Positions 54,494-64,000 of a DNA stretch of 64,000 nucleotides are shown piece by piece (position 1 is the stretch's first letter; every line of letters begins with the position of its first letter). The stretch lies in the NCBI GenBank assembly GCA_023974075.1, contig CM043800.1, forward strand, positions 41,566,685 through 41,630,684, read 5' to 3'. A model generated the notes under the pieces. It ran no database searches. It saw only the letters and a list, made by a program, of their open reading frames with translations, and was not told the DNA's origin. The position numbers and the translations under genes were made by a program. This DNA comes from Chaenocephalus aceratus (lineage: Eukaryota > Chordata > Actinopteri > Perciformes > Channichthyidae).

Positions 54494-55132
54494 AGGGTGC
54501 CCAACCTTTTTTTTAACCTAGAGCTACTTTTAAAGTAGCCAGTCTGCCGAGATCTACAGTCTAAATAGAGAGGCGTAGCCATTACTGACATCCTACTACC
54601 AGGTAAATACACACTTTTACTTGTATAAAACTGACCTTTGTACGAATAAATACTTCATAAAATACTGCAGATCCTTTATTTTACTCTTTCTAAACTACAC
54701 ACATACAAGTATTTAACTGAAGTTACACACAGTGTTGTTGAATAACACAGTTATTGACTGTATGACAGATGAGCAGATCGCCACTGGGCTTTCAACTAAA
54801 GACACGACACGCAGAAACTGCGGCATGTGTATGGACTTATCGGTACTGCAATTTCTGAAGTGCTGGAGTGGCGTTCTGGTGCTCTCCGTCAGAACTGCAC
54901 CCCTGTCAGTCGAGACATATACCACGTGATGACACGTTAGGCTCGTGTTGTGTTCAAGGACCCTGACCTTGGCCAGGAAAAACAGGCACTCGCTTGTTTA
55001 ATTTGTTTGCGGTCCTAGATTTCTTTCATTTTTTTATTTTTGCGTTTGTGTTTATAAATTACCTCGAGGGCCGTACCAAATTGTCTCGCGGGCCGTATAC
55101 GGCCGGAGGCCGGAGGTTCCCCACCCCTGCCG
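54494..55132. mobile_element. hAT relict, both terminus types present
   Basis: The left end CAGGGTGCCCAACC is shared with 46524. The right end GGTTCCCCACCCCTG is preceded by GGGCCGTATACGGCCGGAGG. The first part (to about 54725) is nearly the same as 46524-46760; the second part differs, so this may be two hAT pieces joined. A plus-strand 65-codon frame at 54732 is not recognised. Confidence 0.65.
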
Positions 55133-55149
55133 TAGAGTCTCACTCGTCC

Positions 55150-55583
55150 ATATAATTCATTCATTCATTCAATGCTCGCCGGTTCCGCGGTTCCACATTG
55201 TTTGTTGTGAGGAGTCTGATATATTTAGTATATTTATATTTTAGTGCGACAGCCAGGGGTGACAGGCGCGTACGCATCACAGGCAGCTTGCTGTTGCCAG
55301 ATTGGGTGGTTTTCCGCATTATTTTGAAGCCTGTTTACGGTGTGTTTTAACTGGGTTTTCGGCTGAAAGGCATATGAAATCTGGCACACTTTTGAACGCC
55401 GTTATAATACAGTGCTGAGAATGAACGCACTTTTGAACGCCGTTATACAGCGCTGAGAATGAACGCGTTCTCAATTACGTTCATCTAGCGGAAATATAGT
55501 ACGTTCAGTTCACGTTCGCCCAAAATATGAACGCGTTCATGAACGATCGTTCATGAACGCGTCCAGGTACATCACTGTTGATA
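55150..55583. mobile_element. DNA-transposon right end rich in GAACG words
   Basis: It contains two near-copies of a ~45-base unit (ACTTTTGAACGCCGTTATA, 55387 and 55430). Then come the palindromic GAACGCGTTCATGAACGATC and GTTCATGAACGCGTCC, ending CAGGTACATCACTG. CAGTGATGTACC is a known style of hAT terminus. The left end is missing or unrecognised. Confidence 0.5.
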
Positions 55584-56168
55584 GCCCACTCCCCCTCCAC
55601 ACTCGTTGTTTTGGAACAGCCCTCAATATGGCGGACCCTCCGCGTGAACGCGCAAACGGAGGGGTAGGGTGTAGGGGTAGGGTGTAGGGGGCGGTTTGGG
55701 ACACAAACATTTGTATCATCTGTTGTAGACCCAAATAACTAAAATCAAATAAGAACTCATTCTCAAAAAAGATAAACGCCATTCTTAAAATGTATAAACG
55801 AACATTAGTTGGATTAATATTGATTAGAGTGCACAATAGAAATAAAATCATTGAGAGAAGAAAAGAGATGTTATCTATCAAAACCCAGTTAGATTAACAT
55901 TCCTTGGATTGCACACTTTGTTTGTTTGTGTGGATATGTAGCACATTAACATTTTAAATAGCACTTAATGACTGAATGAATGGAAATGACAATAAATGAA
56001 AATGTATAGCTAAAACGAAAAAAAGCGATCATGAAAATGTTTCCAAAAAATGAATAAAATGATTTTTGACCACTTTGTTGTTCAGATATTTCACATATTT
56101 GTAACTAAATGAAACATGAATTGAAACAAAACATGGTATAGCCTGAGGAGTGACTCCCGTGAGGTTCA
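55584..56168. other. no gene seen
   Basis: AT-rich apart from a short (TAGGGTGTAGGGG)-type tandem at about 55663-55692. No recognisable coding frame. Confidence 0.5.
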
Positions 56169-56176
56169 TGTGTTTT

Positions 56177-57714
56177 CAGCCTGTCCTCCTACAAAAAACG
56201 ACCATATAGGTCGATTGTTCAGCAGCTAAATACGACCCAGAGTCACGTTTTAAAGTGTAGCACCTCTAGTGGTCGTGTAAGAAACAACATGCTCCTGTCG
56301 ATCGCAAACGCTCCGGAGGGTCGTTTATTCACAAATAACCCTCTCTGGAAAATCCTAAATTGTGGAATAGTTTGGCCATTAAAATGCTTTTTTATTAGAT
56401 TTCTAGCGAGAAGTGTATATTGTACTTTTATAATCTACGTCCAGTGGATGTGTAGGATCTACAGTTTGATAGATATACGAAGATGATTTGAGGTTTCGCC
56501 AGGTTGTTTAAAAAAACAGTGGTCTAGTTAATAAAACATAATAATATCAAACATAATATGACTATTCACTTTATTGTGAAATTAAAACAGTACGGTAAAG
56601 GAAAATACAGTTTCAGTCTCTCGATGTGAAGCTTATGCATTGTACCATGAACCTGTATAGACCTGTAACAGTCAACTACATGAGGAGTTGGAAAGATAGT
56701 TCAGAAAATCAGTACAAAAAAGTCCCTTTATATCAGCTGTGCACCGTTATGGTGTAAATACAGACAGATCTACTAATTGGATCAAATGTAAAAGTCAGCC
56801 GAATTAGTGTTGATACTGCAAGGAGACGTATTGTGTGAAAAGAAATGGAAGATGTTGTTTAATTGTTGATATATTTATGGTCCACGTCACGTATTCAGTT
56901 TTGGCGGCATCTCTTCCAGTTTGTCAAAAGGTCTTCTGATCAGGGCTCTATAAATAAATATCTACGGCAGATATGTAATATTCAATGCAGCCAAACCGTG
57001 TATTACAATGCCGTTATGTGATGACTTTCAAAGAGAAAAGCAAGAACACTCGGAATAAAGTATTATTTAATTTTTTTTCAATGTTTTCCGATTTCATATC
57101 ACATAAACACCATATCCCGACGTGCATTGCGGCGCAATTTTAGCCTATCAAAACCTCTGAAAAAATAAAGGTGTCACTCAGAATCGAAAGAGAAAAACCT
57201 ATGGGAAAAACACAAAAGCATTGAACAGAATTTAAACCAATTAATGTCATATAATTAACTAGGATAAACTGATGTTTCTTTAGTGGATGAGTAGTGCAGA
57301 TATCACTGTTAAATCATTTGATCATTGGTTTTATTATGAAAACGTTGAGACCGGAAATACTGTTTTCACCCCGTAACTTTACATGGAGGCTGCCGCATAT
57401 ACACGTTCTCCTGACGAAACCTCAAATCATCTTCGTAATATCTATCAAACTATAGATCCTACATATCGACTGGACGTGGATTCTAAAAGTACAATACACT
57501 TCTCGCTAGAAATCTAATCATAAAGCGTTTTAATGGCCAAACTATCCTACAATTTAGGATTTTACAGAGAGGGTCATTTGTGAATAAACAACCCTCTGTA
57601 ACGTTTGCATTCAACGGGAGCACTAGAGGCCGACAACTGTAAAACGTAATTATAGGTCGTAATAAGGGCTTGAACAATCGACCCATTTGGTCGTATGAGT
57701 TGGAGGACTTGTTG
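56177..57714. mobile_element. long-armed inverted-repeat element, copy 2 (8-bp TSD, one mismatch)
   Basis: It has the same ends as copy 1. The flanks are TGTGTTTT (56169-56176) and TGTCTTTT (57715-57722). The right arm is full length (about 57240-57714). The left arm stops at about 56509, where it joins interior sequence that matches 52940-53700 of copy 1. Hence copy 2 is an internal-deletion derivative sharing the same core. No transposase. Confidence 0.85.
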
Positions 57715-57908
57715 TGTCTTTTCTTCACTCCGCTGGGAAACTGCTCTCATGTCAAGAAGCATCAGATCAGTGCATGCGCTGCATCGTCCAATCAGTGAGC
57801 GATACACAGTAAGGGGGCGGGGCGAGTGTCTGAGGATTTCATCGGAGGATGGTCTGGTGGTTCCTCGATTATAGCTCCTCCATTATCGCTCCTCCGGCAA
57901 AAATAAGG

Positions 57909-58609
57909 CCAATAGCCGCGTTCACACTGCGGTACTTTTCCCACAAAGGTTCATGCGAACTTAGTTCGTGATCGCGTTCACACCAAAAAGAGCCGGTACT
58001 AAAAGTAGTTCATGCGAACCTTTTTACCCCCTCGAAAGTCCCTGCTAGAGAGCAGAGACTTTCGAGCGGCTCTTTTTTGAGAAAAGAGCTATATTCCTGA
58101 TTGGCTGGGCGAATTGCAAACCACGCCCCGTAAAACTCCCAAAAAGTTTTGTGAAGCCGCATTTTATTATCCTCGCATTAGCATTATTAGCATTAGCATT
58201 AGCCCAGCGCAGAAACGCAGAGAGACTAACTTACGGCAACACAAAATAAAACATGGGAGCGGTGGAGATGAGGAGGTGTCGGCGTTCTGGCGATTTACTC
58301 GGAAGGCTTCAGTAGAAGCTGCTGGGAGTCCCAGCAGCTTCTACTGAAGCCTTCCCCAACTCCGGGGACTTCCGGCCGGGGACTTTGGGCGGCAGTATAC
58401 GCCGTGAAGTGGTTTGCGGCCTGCCAGTAAACCCAAAGCAGAAGAAGAAGAAGTGACGTCAGCGGCTTCATTTGCCTAATCCACCCCCAGGGACTTTTTC
58501 CGGTGTGAACGCGATCTGTACTTGGTTCATGCGAACTAAAGAGTTCGCATGAACTAAGTTCGCATGAACCTTTGTGGGAAAAGTACCGCAGTGTGAACGC
58601 GGCTATTGG
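57909..58609. mobile_element. 701-bp MITE with 59-bp perfect terminal inverted repeats
   Basis: Both ends read CCAATAGCCGCGTTCACACT inward for 59 identical bases, then diverge. Further GTTCATGCGAAC words recur near the ends. The interior has a perfect 27-bp-arm palindrome (58301-58355) and an ATTAGCATTAGCATTAGC triplet. No target duplication is evident next to these ends. TIR style (GCGTTCACAC) resembles PIF/Harbinger or hAT MITEs of fish; the class is open. Confidence 0.8.
58301..58355. repeat. perfect palindrome, 27-bp arms with a 1-base loop
   Basis: The left arm starts GGAAGGCTTCAGTAGAAGCT and ends CTGGGA at 58327. A single G follows, and 58329-58355 is its exact reverse complement. It lies at the centre of the MITE 57909-58609. 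Confidence 0.97.
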
Positions 58610-58619
58610 GACGCTACTC

Positions 58620-59287
58620 AAGATGGCGCAGACAAATCAACTTCCGGTGAGACCGAGGAGCGAGAAAATCAAAAATAAGAGAAGTGAGAAAGGGCCCCAG
58701 TCAACATTTGGACAAGGAAACACTGTCCGTCAACTTTGATGTTTTGCAGTTTTTTTGGCGACAAACAAACTCCAAACTCATGCGTACACTACCTGCACAA
58801 GCATTGCTATTGAAGCTTGAATCTACTATTATCTTTTAGTTTTAGTGCCTTTAGGCCGCTTAATAGAAGTGCACACTACACAAATCTAAATCTTGCCCAG
58901 TATACGTGTCTGATATCTAGTCAGAATATGTCTCTCCACTTGATATAAGACACACTAACTTCAGAAGTCACACTGCAGTGAGATATAGGCTCTTGTTTTT
59001 AGACAATCATCCTGTTCAGTCAAATCATCTTATTTTGAGTCGTCTCTCAGATGAAACACTTATTTTGTTACGTATTTATTAGAAAATCACCAACTAACAT
59101 CAGGAAACGGAACACTTTTGAGCGTTTGCGGCTTATTTTGAAACACATCATCTCCTGATTCTGGTCAAATATAGTTCAGAATGAGTTCTCCAGATAATTG
59201 CAAGATCTGATTTATCCAAATATCTCTTCTTATTTCAAGAAATCTTACCAAGCTAATGTTCACGGCCATGAGCGACCGGGAGGAGCC
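58620..59287. other. no gene seen
   Basis: AT-rich sequence. It begins CAAGATGGCGCAGACAAATC, the kind of phrase that opens some fish LINE 5' regions, but nothing more supports that. Confidence 0.45.
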
Positions 59288-59346
<59 letters not shown>

Positions 59347-60180
59347 CATCAATCAATCATTCATATTCATATGTTTATAGAGCCCAATATCACAAATGTT
59401 ACATTTGTCTCAGTGGTCTTCACAGTGTGTACAGAATATCAGTATGACAATACGACACCCTCTGTCCTTAGACCCTCACATCGTACAAGGAAAAACTTCC
59501 AAGAAAACCCAGTTTAAAGGGAAAAATGGGAGAAACCTCAGGGAGAGCAACAGAGGAGGGATCCCTCTCCCAGGACGGACAGACGTGCGATAGATGCCGT
59601 GTGTAAATTGAAAAGATAATACATTTGCAACATAGGTAGTCCAAATGTTTGGAAATGCATGTGTGTATAATAGGAAATGAATCCACGAGGATATCCATCC
59701 AGGACCTATGATCCAGGACCACAGCCACGACTCAAGATCCAGCGCTCGCGATCCAGGACACAGGACCGCAGGATCATCCATGACTCCGGATCCCGGCGTA
59801 TATAGACACCAAAAAGAAAGACATTTGGGGAAGCTGGGTTAATGGGAACATGAGAGTACAGGTACAGACAGAGAGAAGGAAGAGTAAGATGTCCCCCGAC
59901 AAACTAAGCCTATATCAGCAAACTAGGGGCTGAATCTAATCAGCCCTAACTATAAGCTTTATCAAAAAGGAAGGTCTTCAAGCGCACTCTTAAAAACGGA
60001 TAGGGTGTCTGCCGCCCGAACACAAACTGGAAGCTGATTCCACAAATGTGGAGCTTGATAAGAAAAGGCTCTGGCTCCCATTGTACTTTTAAAGATTCTA
60101 GGAACAACCAACAACCCTGCATTCTTGGAACGCAATGTCCTAGTAGGACAGTAGGGTATAATGAGTTCTTTAAGGTAAGA
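59288..60180 (-). mobile_element. 5'-truncated L2/CR1-group LINE with a long (ATCA)n tail
   Basis: Same 3' end as 48320-49165 and as element 1. The tail is an array of about 14 ATCA units (59288-59347). The last coding block (FSYQAPHLWNQLPVCVRAAD) is recognisable in the reverse complement at about 59962-60090. Truncated within the last part of ORF2. Confidence 0.92.
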
Positions 60181-60409
60181 TGGCGAAGAAGAAGGCACTT
60201 TTGAAACCGATGTAACAAAGGGGTTTTTTAACCACACAAATTAAACGTGACCCATTTCTGCAGCGGCCTATATGTTGTGTTTGTGATCGGGACAACGCAT
60301 GCAAAAACAGCATCTCTGTAACCCACATGCACCAGCAGGAAGCCGCGCACCACAGTCCAATGGTCTAGCTCTGCGCAGCTTCCTGTTCACACCTCAGAAA
60401 CATGAAGAC

Positions 60410-60440
60410 ATGAAGACCCTGGTGCTGCTGCTGCTTCACG
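60410..60440 (+). CDS. CD300/CMRF35-like receptor, signal-peptide exon
   Basis: ATG at 60410 opens MKTLVLLLLH, a hydrophobic leader start, and ends at donor CACG|GTGAGAAG (phase 1). An earlier ATG five codons upstream in another phase meets TGA at once, so this ATG is chosen. The next exon (61237) is in matching phase and supplies the rest of the leader (ASLQLQ). GCTTCCTGTT and CAGGAAGC words just upstream could be ETS sites of a leukocyte promoter; this is only suggestive. Confidence 0.75.
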
Positions 60441-60859
60441 GTGAGAAGCTTCATTTCATCTCGGGTTAAAGATCTGTATTCTGCTTTAGGAAATATATAA
60501 AGAGGGATTTCATTTCTAAGCCTTTTGGAGAACGATGAACAGATGAAATGTCGATTTACATTTAGTTCAGGAAATCTTTGGTTCGATAACGAGATAAGAT
60601 TCTTTAAATATATTGTTTTGTATCCTTTATGGGACATTTTGATTAACTGTTATGTTGATAAATATTTCTGATTTGATTTTATCTTTGATTTGCCATTTTA
60701 TTTTTGGTTTTATAAATATTTTTTATTCCGTAACTTTTTTTTTTATTCTTATGTTTGTAATTATTTTTTTTTTTTTTTGGACATTTTAACTTCAATCTTC
60801 TGTTGATACTTCATTTATTTCTTCAATGGAGCACCAAACCCAATCTCCCCCAACATATA

Positions 60860-61030
60860 AAGGGCTGGCTTATCTAAAGCCAGTTGAGTAGCACTTGAAA
60901 TGTTGGCTCTATGAAGCCTGATGTACTTTATGATTCTGTTTTCTTCAAGTTTGTATCTTGTTGGTCGAATGCACTTATTGTAAGTCGCTTTGGATAAAGC
61001 GTCAGCTAAATGCAATGTAATGTAATGTAA
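60860..61030 (+). mobile_element. L2 LINE 3' end in the receptor intron
   Basis: It matches 14405-14575: GGCTTATCTAAAGCCAGTTG, GATGTACTTTATGATTCTGT, then the CGCTTTGGATAAAGCGTC stem-loop and GTAATGTAATGTAA tail. Strongly 5'-truncated. Confidence 0.9.
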
Positions 61031-61236
61031 CATGAATTAAGTATTTAGATTCAGATTTAAATATTTGTTTAAAACATGAACATGCATGGAAAGTATTTAC
61101 AGGTACAAATGTTATTTCTAACGTGAATATTCACAAGCAACCAACTGGCAAGCACTCTGAATGTGTATTAGCAGACCCACTGTTGGTATGACATGAAAGA
61201 GCTTCTTCTCAGACTCCCTTTTCCTTTCTGTTTCAG

Positions 61237-61554
61237 CGAGTCTGCAGCTGCAGTGTGACAAGAAGCAGATCACGGCTCCCCTCGGGTCAGACTTCCTGCT
61301 CTCCTGCAGCTATGACAACCAGCTATTCAGCAACAAGTACTGGTGCAGAGGAGAGTCCAGGAGGACCTGCGAGGTGCTGGGGGACTCGGAGGGGAAGACC
61401 AGAAGCACCCGGGTTCACATCGTGGATGCTCGGAGGAGAGGACTGTTTGTGAGGGTCTTAGATCTGCAGAAGGGGGACAGCGGGGTCTACTGGGTCGGGA
61501 TCGACAGGCCTTATGCTGACATCATGACGTCAGTGAGTGTGGTCGTTACTGAAG
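61237..61554 (+). CDS. CD300/CMRF35-like receptor, V-type Ig exon
   Basis: The exon is bounded by TTTCTGTTTCAG and GAAG|GTGAGAAT, phase 1 at both ends, 106 codons. It encodes one V-set Ig domain: LGSDFLLSCSYDNQLFSNKY, WCRGESRRTCEVL, RVHIVDARRRGLFVRVLDLQ and KGDSGVYWVGIDRPYADIMT. KYWC plus a second C (RRTC) is the extra disulphide typical of CD300/pIgR domains. The F-strand YxC cysteine is replaced by Val (DSGVYWV), so the canonical Ig disulphide partner of SCSY is missing. Members are cell-surface immune receptors on myeloid cells or poly-Ig binding. The later exons (membrane segment, cytoplasmic tail) are not found before gypsy debris at 61960, so the gene may be partial. Confidence 0.85.
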
Positions 61555-61559
61555 GTGAG

Positions 61560-61959
61560 AATACACACTGCAGGTGGAGAGGGTTCAATATTTAACTAAC
61601 AGGTATCACCATGAAACCCCGTGCCCGGTGTGCCAGTCAGCAGACGCACAGGATCACTCCGATGTAACGTAACGTCGTCCTTCCCTTTTTAGACATGATA
61701 GTAAACCAAGTGCAATCAAGCTGGGTTTGCACATGTACAATTAGGGCTTTGTTTAAAATATTTGTATTTATTTCGTGGTTTGTATTCCAGCTGTCAATCA
61801 GCTAGGTGCAGCGTGTGCATCTTAAGTAGCAGCAACTATATCCACCTTGTTAAAGGAAATAAAACAAATGTGTTGTGTTATATCAGCTGTACAACTGACC
61901 AAATATATGGTGTTATTAGTTTCCATACCTCCTGTGTTTTAGAGCGACTTATCAAGTCT
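61560..61959. other. no gene seen
   Basis: Intron or 3' flank of the receptor exon. No further Ig or transmembrane exon is recognised. Confidence 0.45.
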
Positions 61960-63310
61960 TGGCAAATGGCACAAAACATGATTAAACATGTTGTAGCGGC
62001 CCTGATGTCTATAATACAGACATCCGAGGAAGGAGCCAGAGCCAGTCTACTCTCTCCTGAAGCAGATGACAGCACATGCTTGGAGCCTGTGCTTGAGGTG
62101 GGGATTCCTGTTATGTCCCTGTCACTGTGGATGGGGTGCCCTGCACTGCACTGGTGGACACACGCTCGACAGTAACCCTGGTGAGAGCAGATGTGTTGCC
62201 CAGTGGGACTTAGTTGGAACCGACTGCGGTGCGACTGCGCACAGTCACGGGACAGCTGGCACCTCTGAAAGGCGATGGGTATACGTATGGCTGGTAAGGG
62301 CCCCCCTGGTCGTTCCCATGCTCCGCTTCAACAGTTTCCGTGGGGGTCCTGATGGAGAGAGTGCAGTCGATGTGGTTGGGCCGCTACTTCGGTCAAACAG
62401 AGGTAACCGCTAGGTCCTCACCGCCATAGACTATTTCACAAAATGGCCAGAGGCGTATGCCCTCCCTGATCAGGAAGCAGTGACAGTCGCAGATGCCTTG
62501 GTGGCCGGCATGTTCAGCCGGTTTGGAGTGCCGGACACCCTGCAGAGTGACCAGGGGAGGAACTTCGGGTCCCTGGTGTTCGCCTCCATGTGCACACAAC
62601 TGGGCATGCACAAAACTCGCACCTCCCCCTTGCCCGCGGCCTCAGAGCGACGGACTCGTCGAGAGATTTCATCGCACCATGGGCCAGCAGCTGGCCATCC
62701 TCACGTCTCAGCACCAGCGTGACTGGGACGAGCATCTGCCCCTTATGCTCATGGCATGTCGCTCTGCAGTCCAGGAGTCCTCGGCCTGTTCTCCTGCTCT
62801 CCTCGTGTTGGGGAGAGAGCTTCGCACCCTGGCCATTTTGGCGTTTGGTCAGCCGCCGGATCCCTTGACACGCCTCCAGGGCCTAAGTACGCCAGGAGAC
62901 TTCAGGACCGCTTGGATTCAGCTCACGCCTTTGCCTGAGATCAGCAGAAAAGAGCTGGTGTGAGACAAGGACACGAGGGCAGGACTTTAGGGCCAGGGAG
63001 CTGGTCTGGGTCTACAGCTCCCAACGAAAAAAGGGTAGGTGCCCAAAACTTGAAAGCCAGTGGGTTGGACCCTACAGAGTACCATGGGAGCCTGCCTGCA
63101 GACCTCCACTGTCAGGACAGTTCCGGTGCAGACCTCCAGTGTCAGGACACCTCCACTGTCAGTACAGGAAGTGACGATTCTGACGAACACGTTTTTTTCC
63201 CCGCCCACTGAATCACAATGGAGACTCACCGTGCACTTTGGGTCGGCCTTGGTCAAGCCCTTTTGACCCCCCAGCCTGGTTCTCGTAAAAGTTTTTCGCT
63301 CAAAAGACAC
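61960..63310 (+). pseudogene. degenerate Ty3/gypsy pol fragment (protease remnant plus integrase)
   Basis: Broken plus-strand frames first show a protease remnant (ALVDTRSTVTLVRADVLPS, with R where the catalytic G is expected). The integrase core follows with MTVADALVAGMFSRFGVPD, LQSDQGRNFGSLVFASMCTQ, PQSDGLVERFHRTMGQQLAI and WDEHLPLMLMACRSAVQES. RT and RNase H are deleted between them, and several frameshifts are present. A repetitive CCTCCACTGTCAGGACA stretch (63100-63160) follows. This family differs from the intact element at 36061-41378. It is inactive. Confidence 0.85.
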
Positions 63311-63320
63311 CATGGAGGAA

Positions 63321-63640
63321 TGTAACGGGAGTTGACAGGGGACTCTGCCCGCCTCACGAGTGCCTATTTTCGGACACTTTTTTCCACTTTCCCCGGTTTT
63401 TTATTTTTTGGGCTATTTCACCCGGTTTCTACCTTGGACATTGCCCGGTCTCGGGTGTCCCCCCACGGCCTGTGTCCAGCCCGCCCCCCACTCATCCATA
63501 TATTAACGGATTTTGACAATTTTTGTTGCATTTTTCTCCCCTCACTGATCGAATGGCAAACGCGACCCATACCCAGATATTTTAACTATGTCAGCATGAC
63601 ACCACTTAAGAGGGCAGTAGAAGTTAGTTAAAACCATATT
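63321..63640 (+). repeat. possible LTR of the degenerate gypsy element
   Basis: After an AGGA-rich stretch the sequence TGTAACGGGAGTTGACAGGG starts a C/T-rich segment of about 300 bases in the place expected for a 3' LTR. No second copy is in the window and the end is not defined. Confidence 0.35.
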
Positions 63641-64000
63641 TATTTTCTTAAAATTATTTGCCTCTTATTTATGTCATAAGCCTGAAAATGTTATGTATAA
63701 TTATGTTACTTATTATGTTACAGCTCTATAGTCTAATTACTGTTTGCTATTACAATAGACTGTTTCACTTCACTCCTACATACTTTATTTATCCCTTTAC
63801 TGCACTATTGGATTAAGAATCTGCATATTAAACAATTTGCTATAAATTATCCATTTTAGATTCCATTGTGTATTAAAATGTCAATTATTTTCATATTTGG
63901 TAGTTATTTTTTCTGCTAGATCCCCTTGATGGACTCCTAAATTGCCCTTGTGGTGTGATGCGGGAGACAATAAAAGGCTTATCTTAAAGTAAACCAAAGT
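63641..64000 (+). mobile_element. AT-rich tail with LINE 3'-end-like close
   Basis: No gene. The last ~60 bases (GATCCCCTTGATGGACTCCT, GCGGGAGACAATAAAAGGCT, then TATCTTAAAG) resemble the plus-strand version of the AAGATA-tailed LINE ends at 47895 and 52490. Confidence 0.4.

Noticed and set aside
58114..58347. 77-codon plus-strand frame in the MITE
   Set aside because: It runs into the perfect palindrome and has no recognised domain.

Overview
The window looks like a piece of a ray-finned fish (teleost) nuclear genome. The evidence is the repeat content: L2 LINEs ending in the UnaL2-type (TGTAA)n tail, tRNA-derived SINEs sharing that tail, several hAT families, a chromodomain Ty3/gypsy element of sushi type, and long CA/GT arrays. 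The few host genes (C2H2 zinc-finger array, F-type lectin, CD300/CMRF35-like Ig receptor) are intron-containing and typical of fish. No prokaryotic, organellar, CRISPR or rRNA signal was seen. Family names rest on motif recognition by eye, not on a database search.

Layout. 1-3335: an endonuclease remnant of an I/Nimb-type LINE (minus strand), a broken zinc-finger exon, a CA array and anonymous DNA. 3336-10619: a nearly full-length L2/CR1-group LINE (esterase-type ORF1, endonuclease-RT ORF2) split by a 2.67-kb hAT insertion. 10620-14576: a second L2, split by an 859-bp hAT MITE. 15150-17302: the best copy of the I/Nimb LINE. 17303-20503: a 3.2-kb insertion holding another L2. 20527-22890: a second, longer copy of the zinc-finger block (13 fingers), so 1-2425 and 16588-22890 are duplicates of one segment. 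22890-30530: a mosaic of SINE, LINE and hAT pieces, including an hAT with perfect 8-bp target duplications (25862-28572).

30530-35430 is the least repeat-dense part and holds a two-exon F-type lectin relict and a candidate first exon. 35436-41843 is a piggyBac-like element carrying a LINE fragment, in which a young gypsy element (36061-41378) sits with LTRs that appear identical. 41848-48300: LINE copy C broken by an hAT-like and a PIF/Harbinger-like MITE, then an hAT with a BED-finger relict. 48320-51189: LINE tails and an 811-bp tandem duplication. 51352-54191 and 56177-57714 are two copies of an element I cannot name: inverted arms of almost 0.5 kb and 8-bp target duplications. 57909-58609 is a MITE with 59-bp perfect inverted ends. 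60410-61554 holds two exons of a CD300-like receptor, followed by a degenerate gypsy pol fragment (61960-63310).

The genes do not form a pathway. Transposons, nested up to three deep, explain most of the window. The most informative items are the LTR element with a readable self-priming signal, the long-armed element pair, and the duplicated zinc-finger block.
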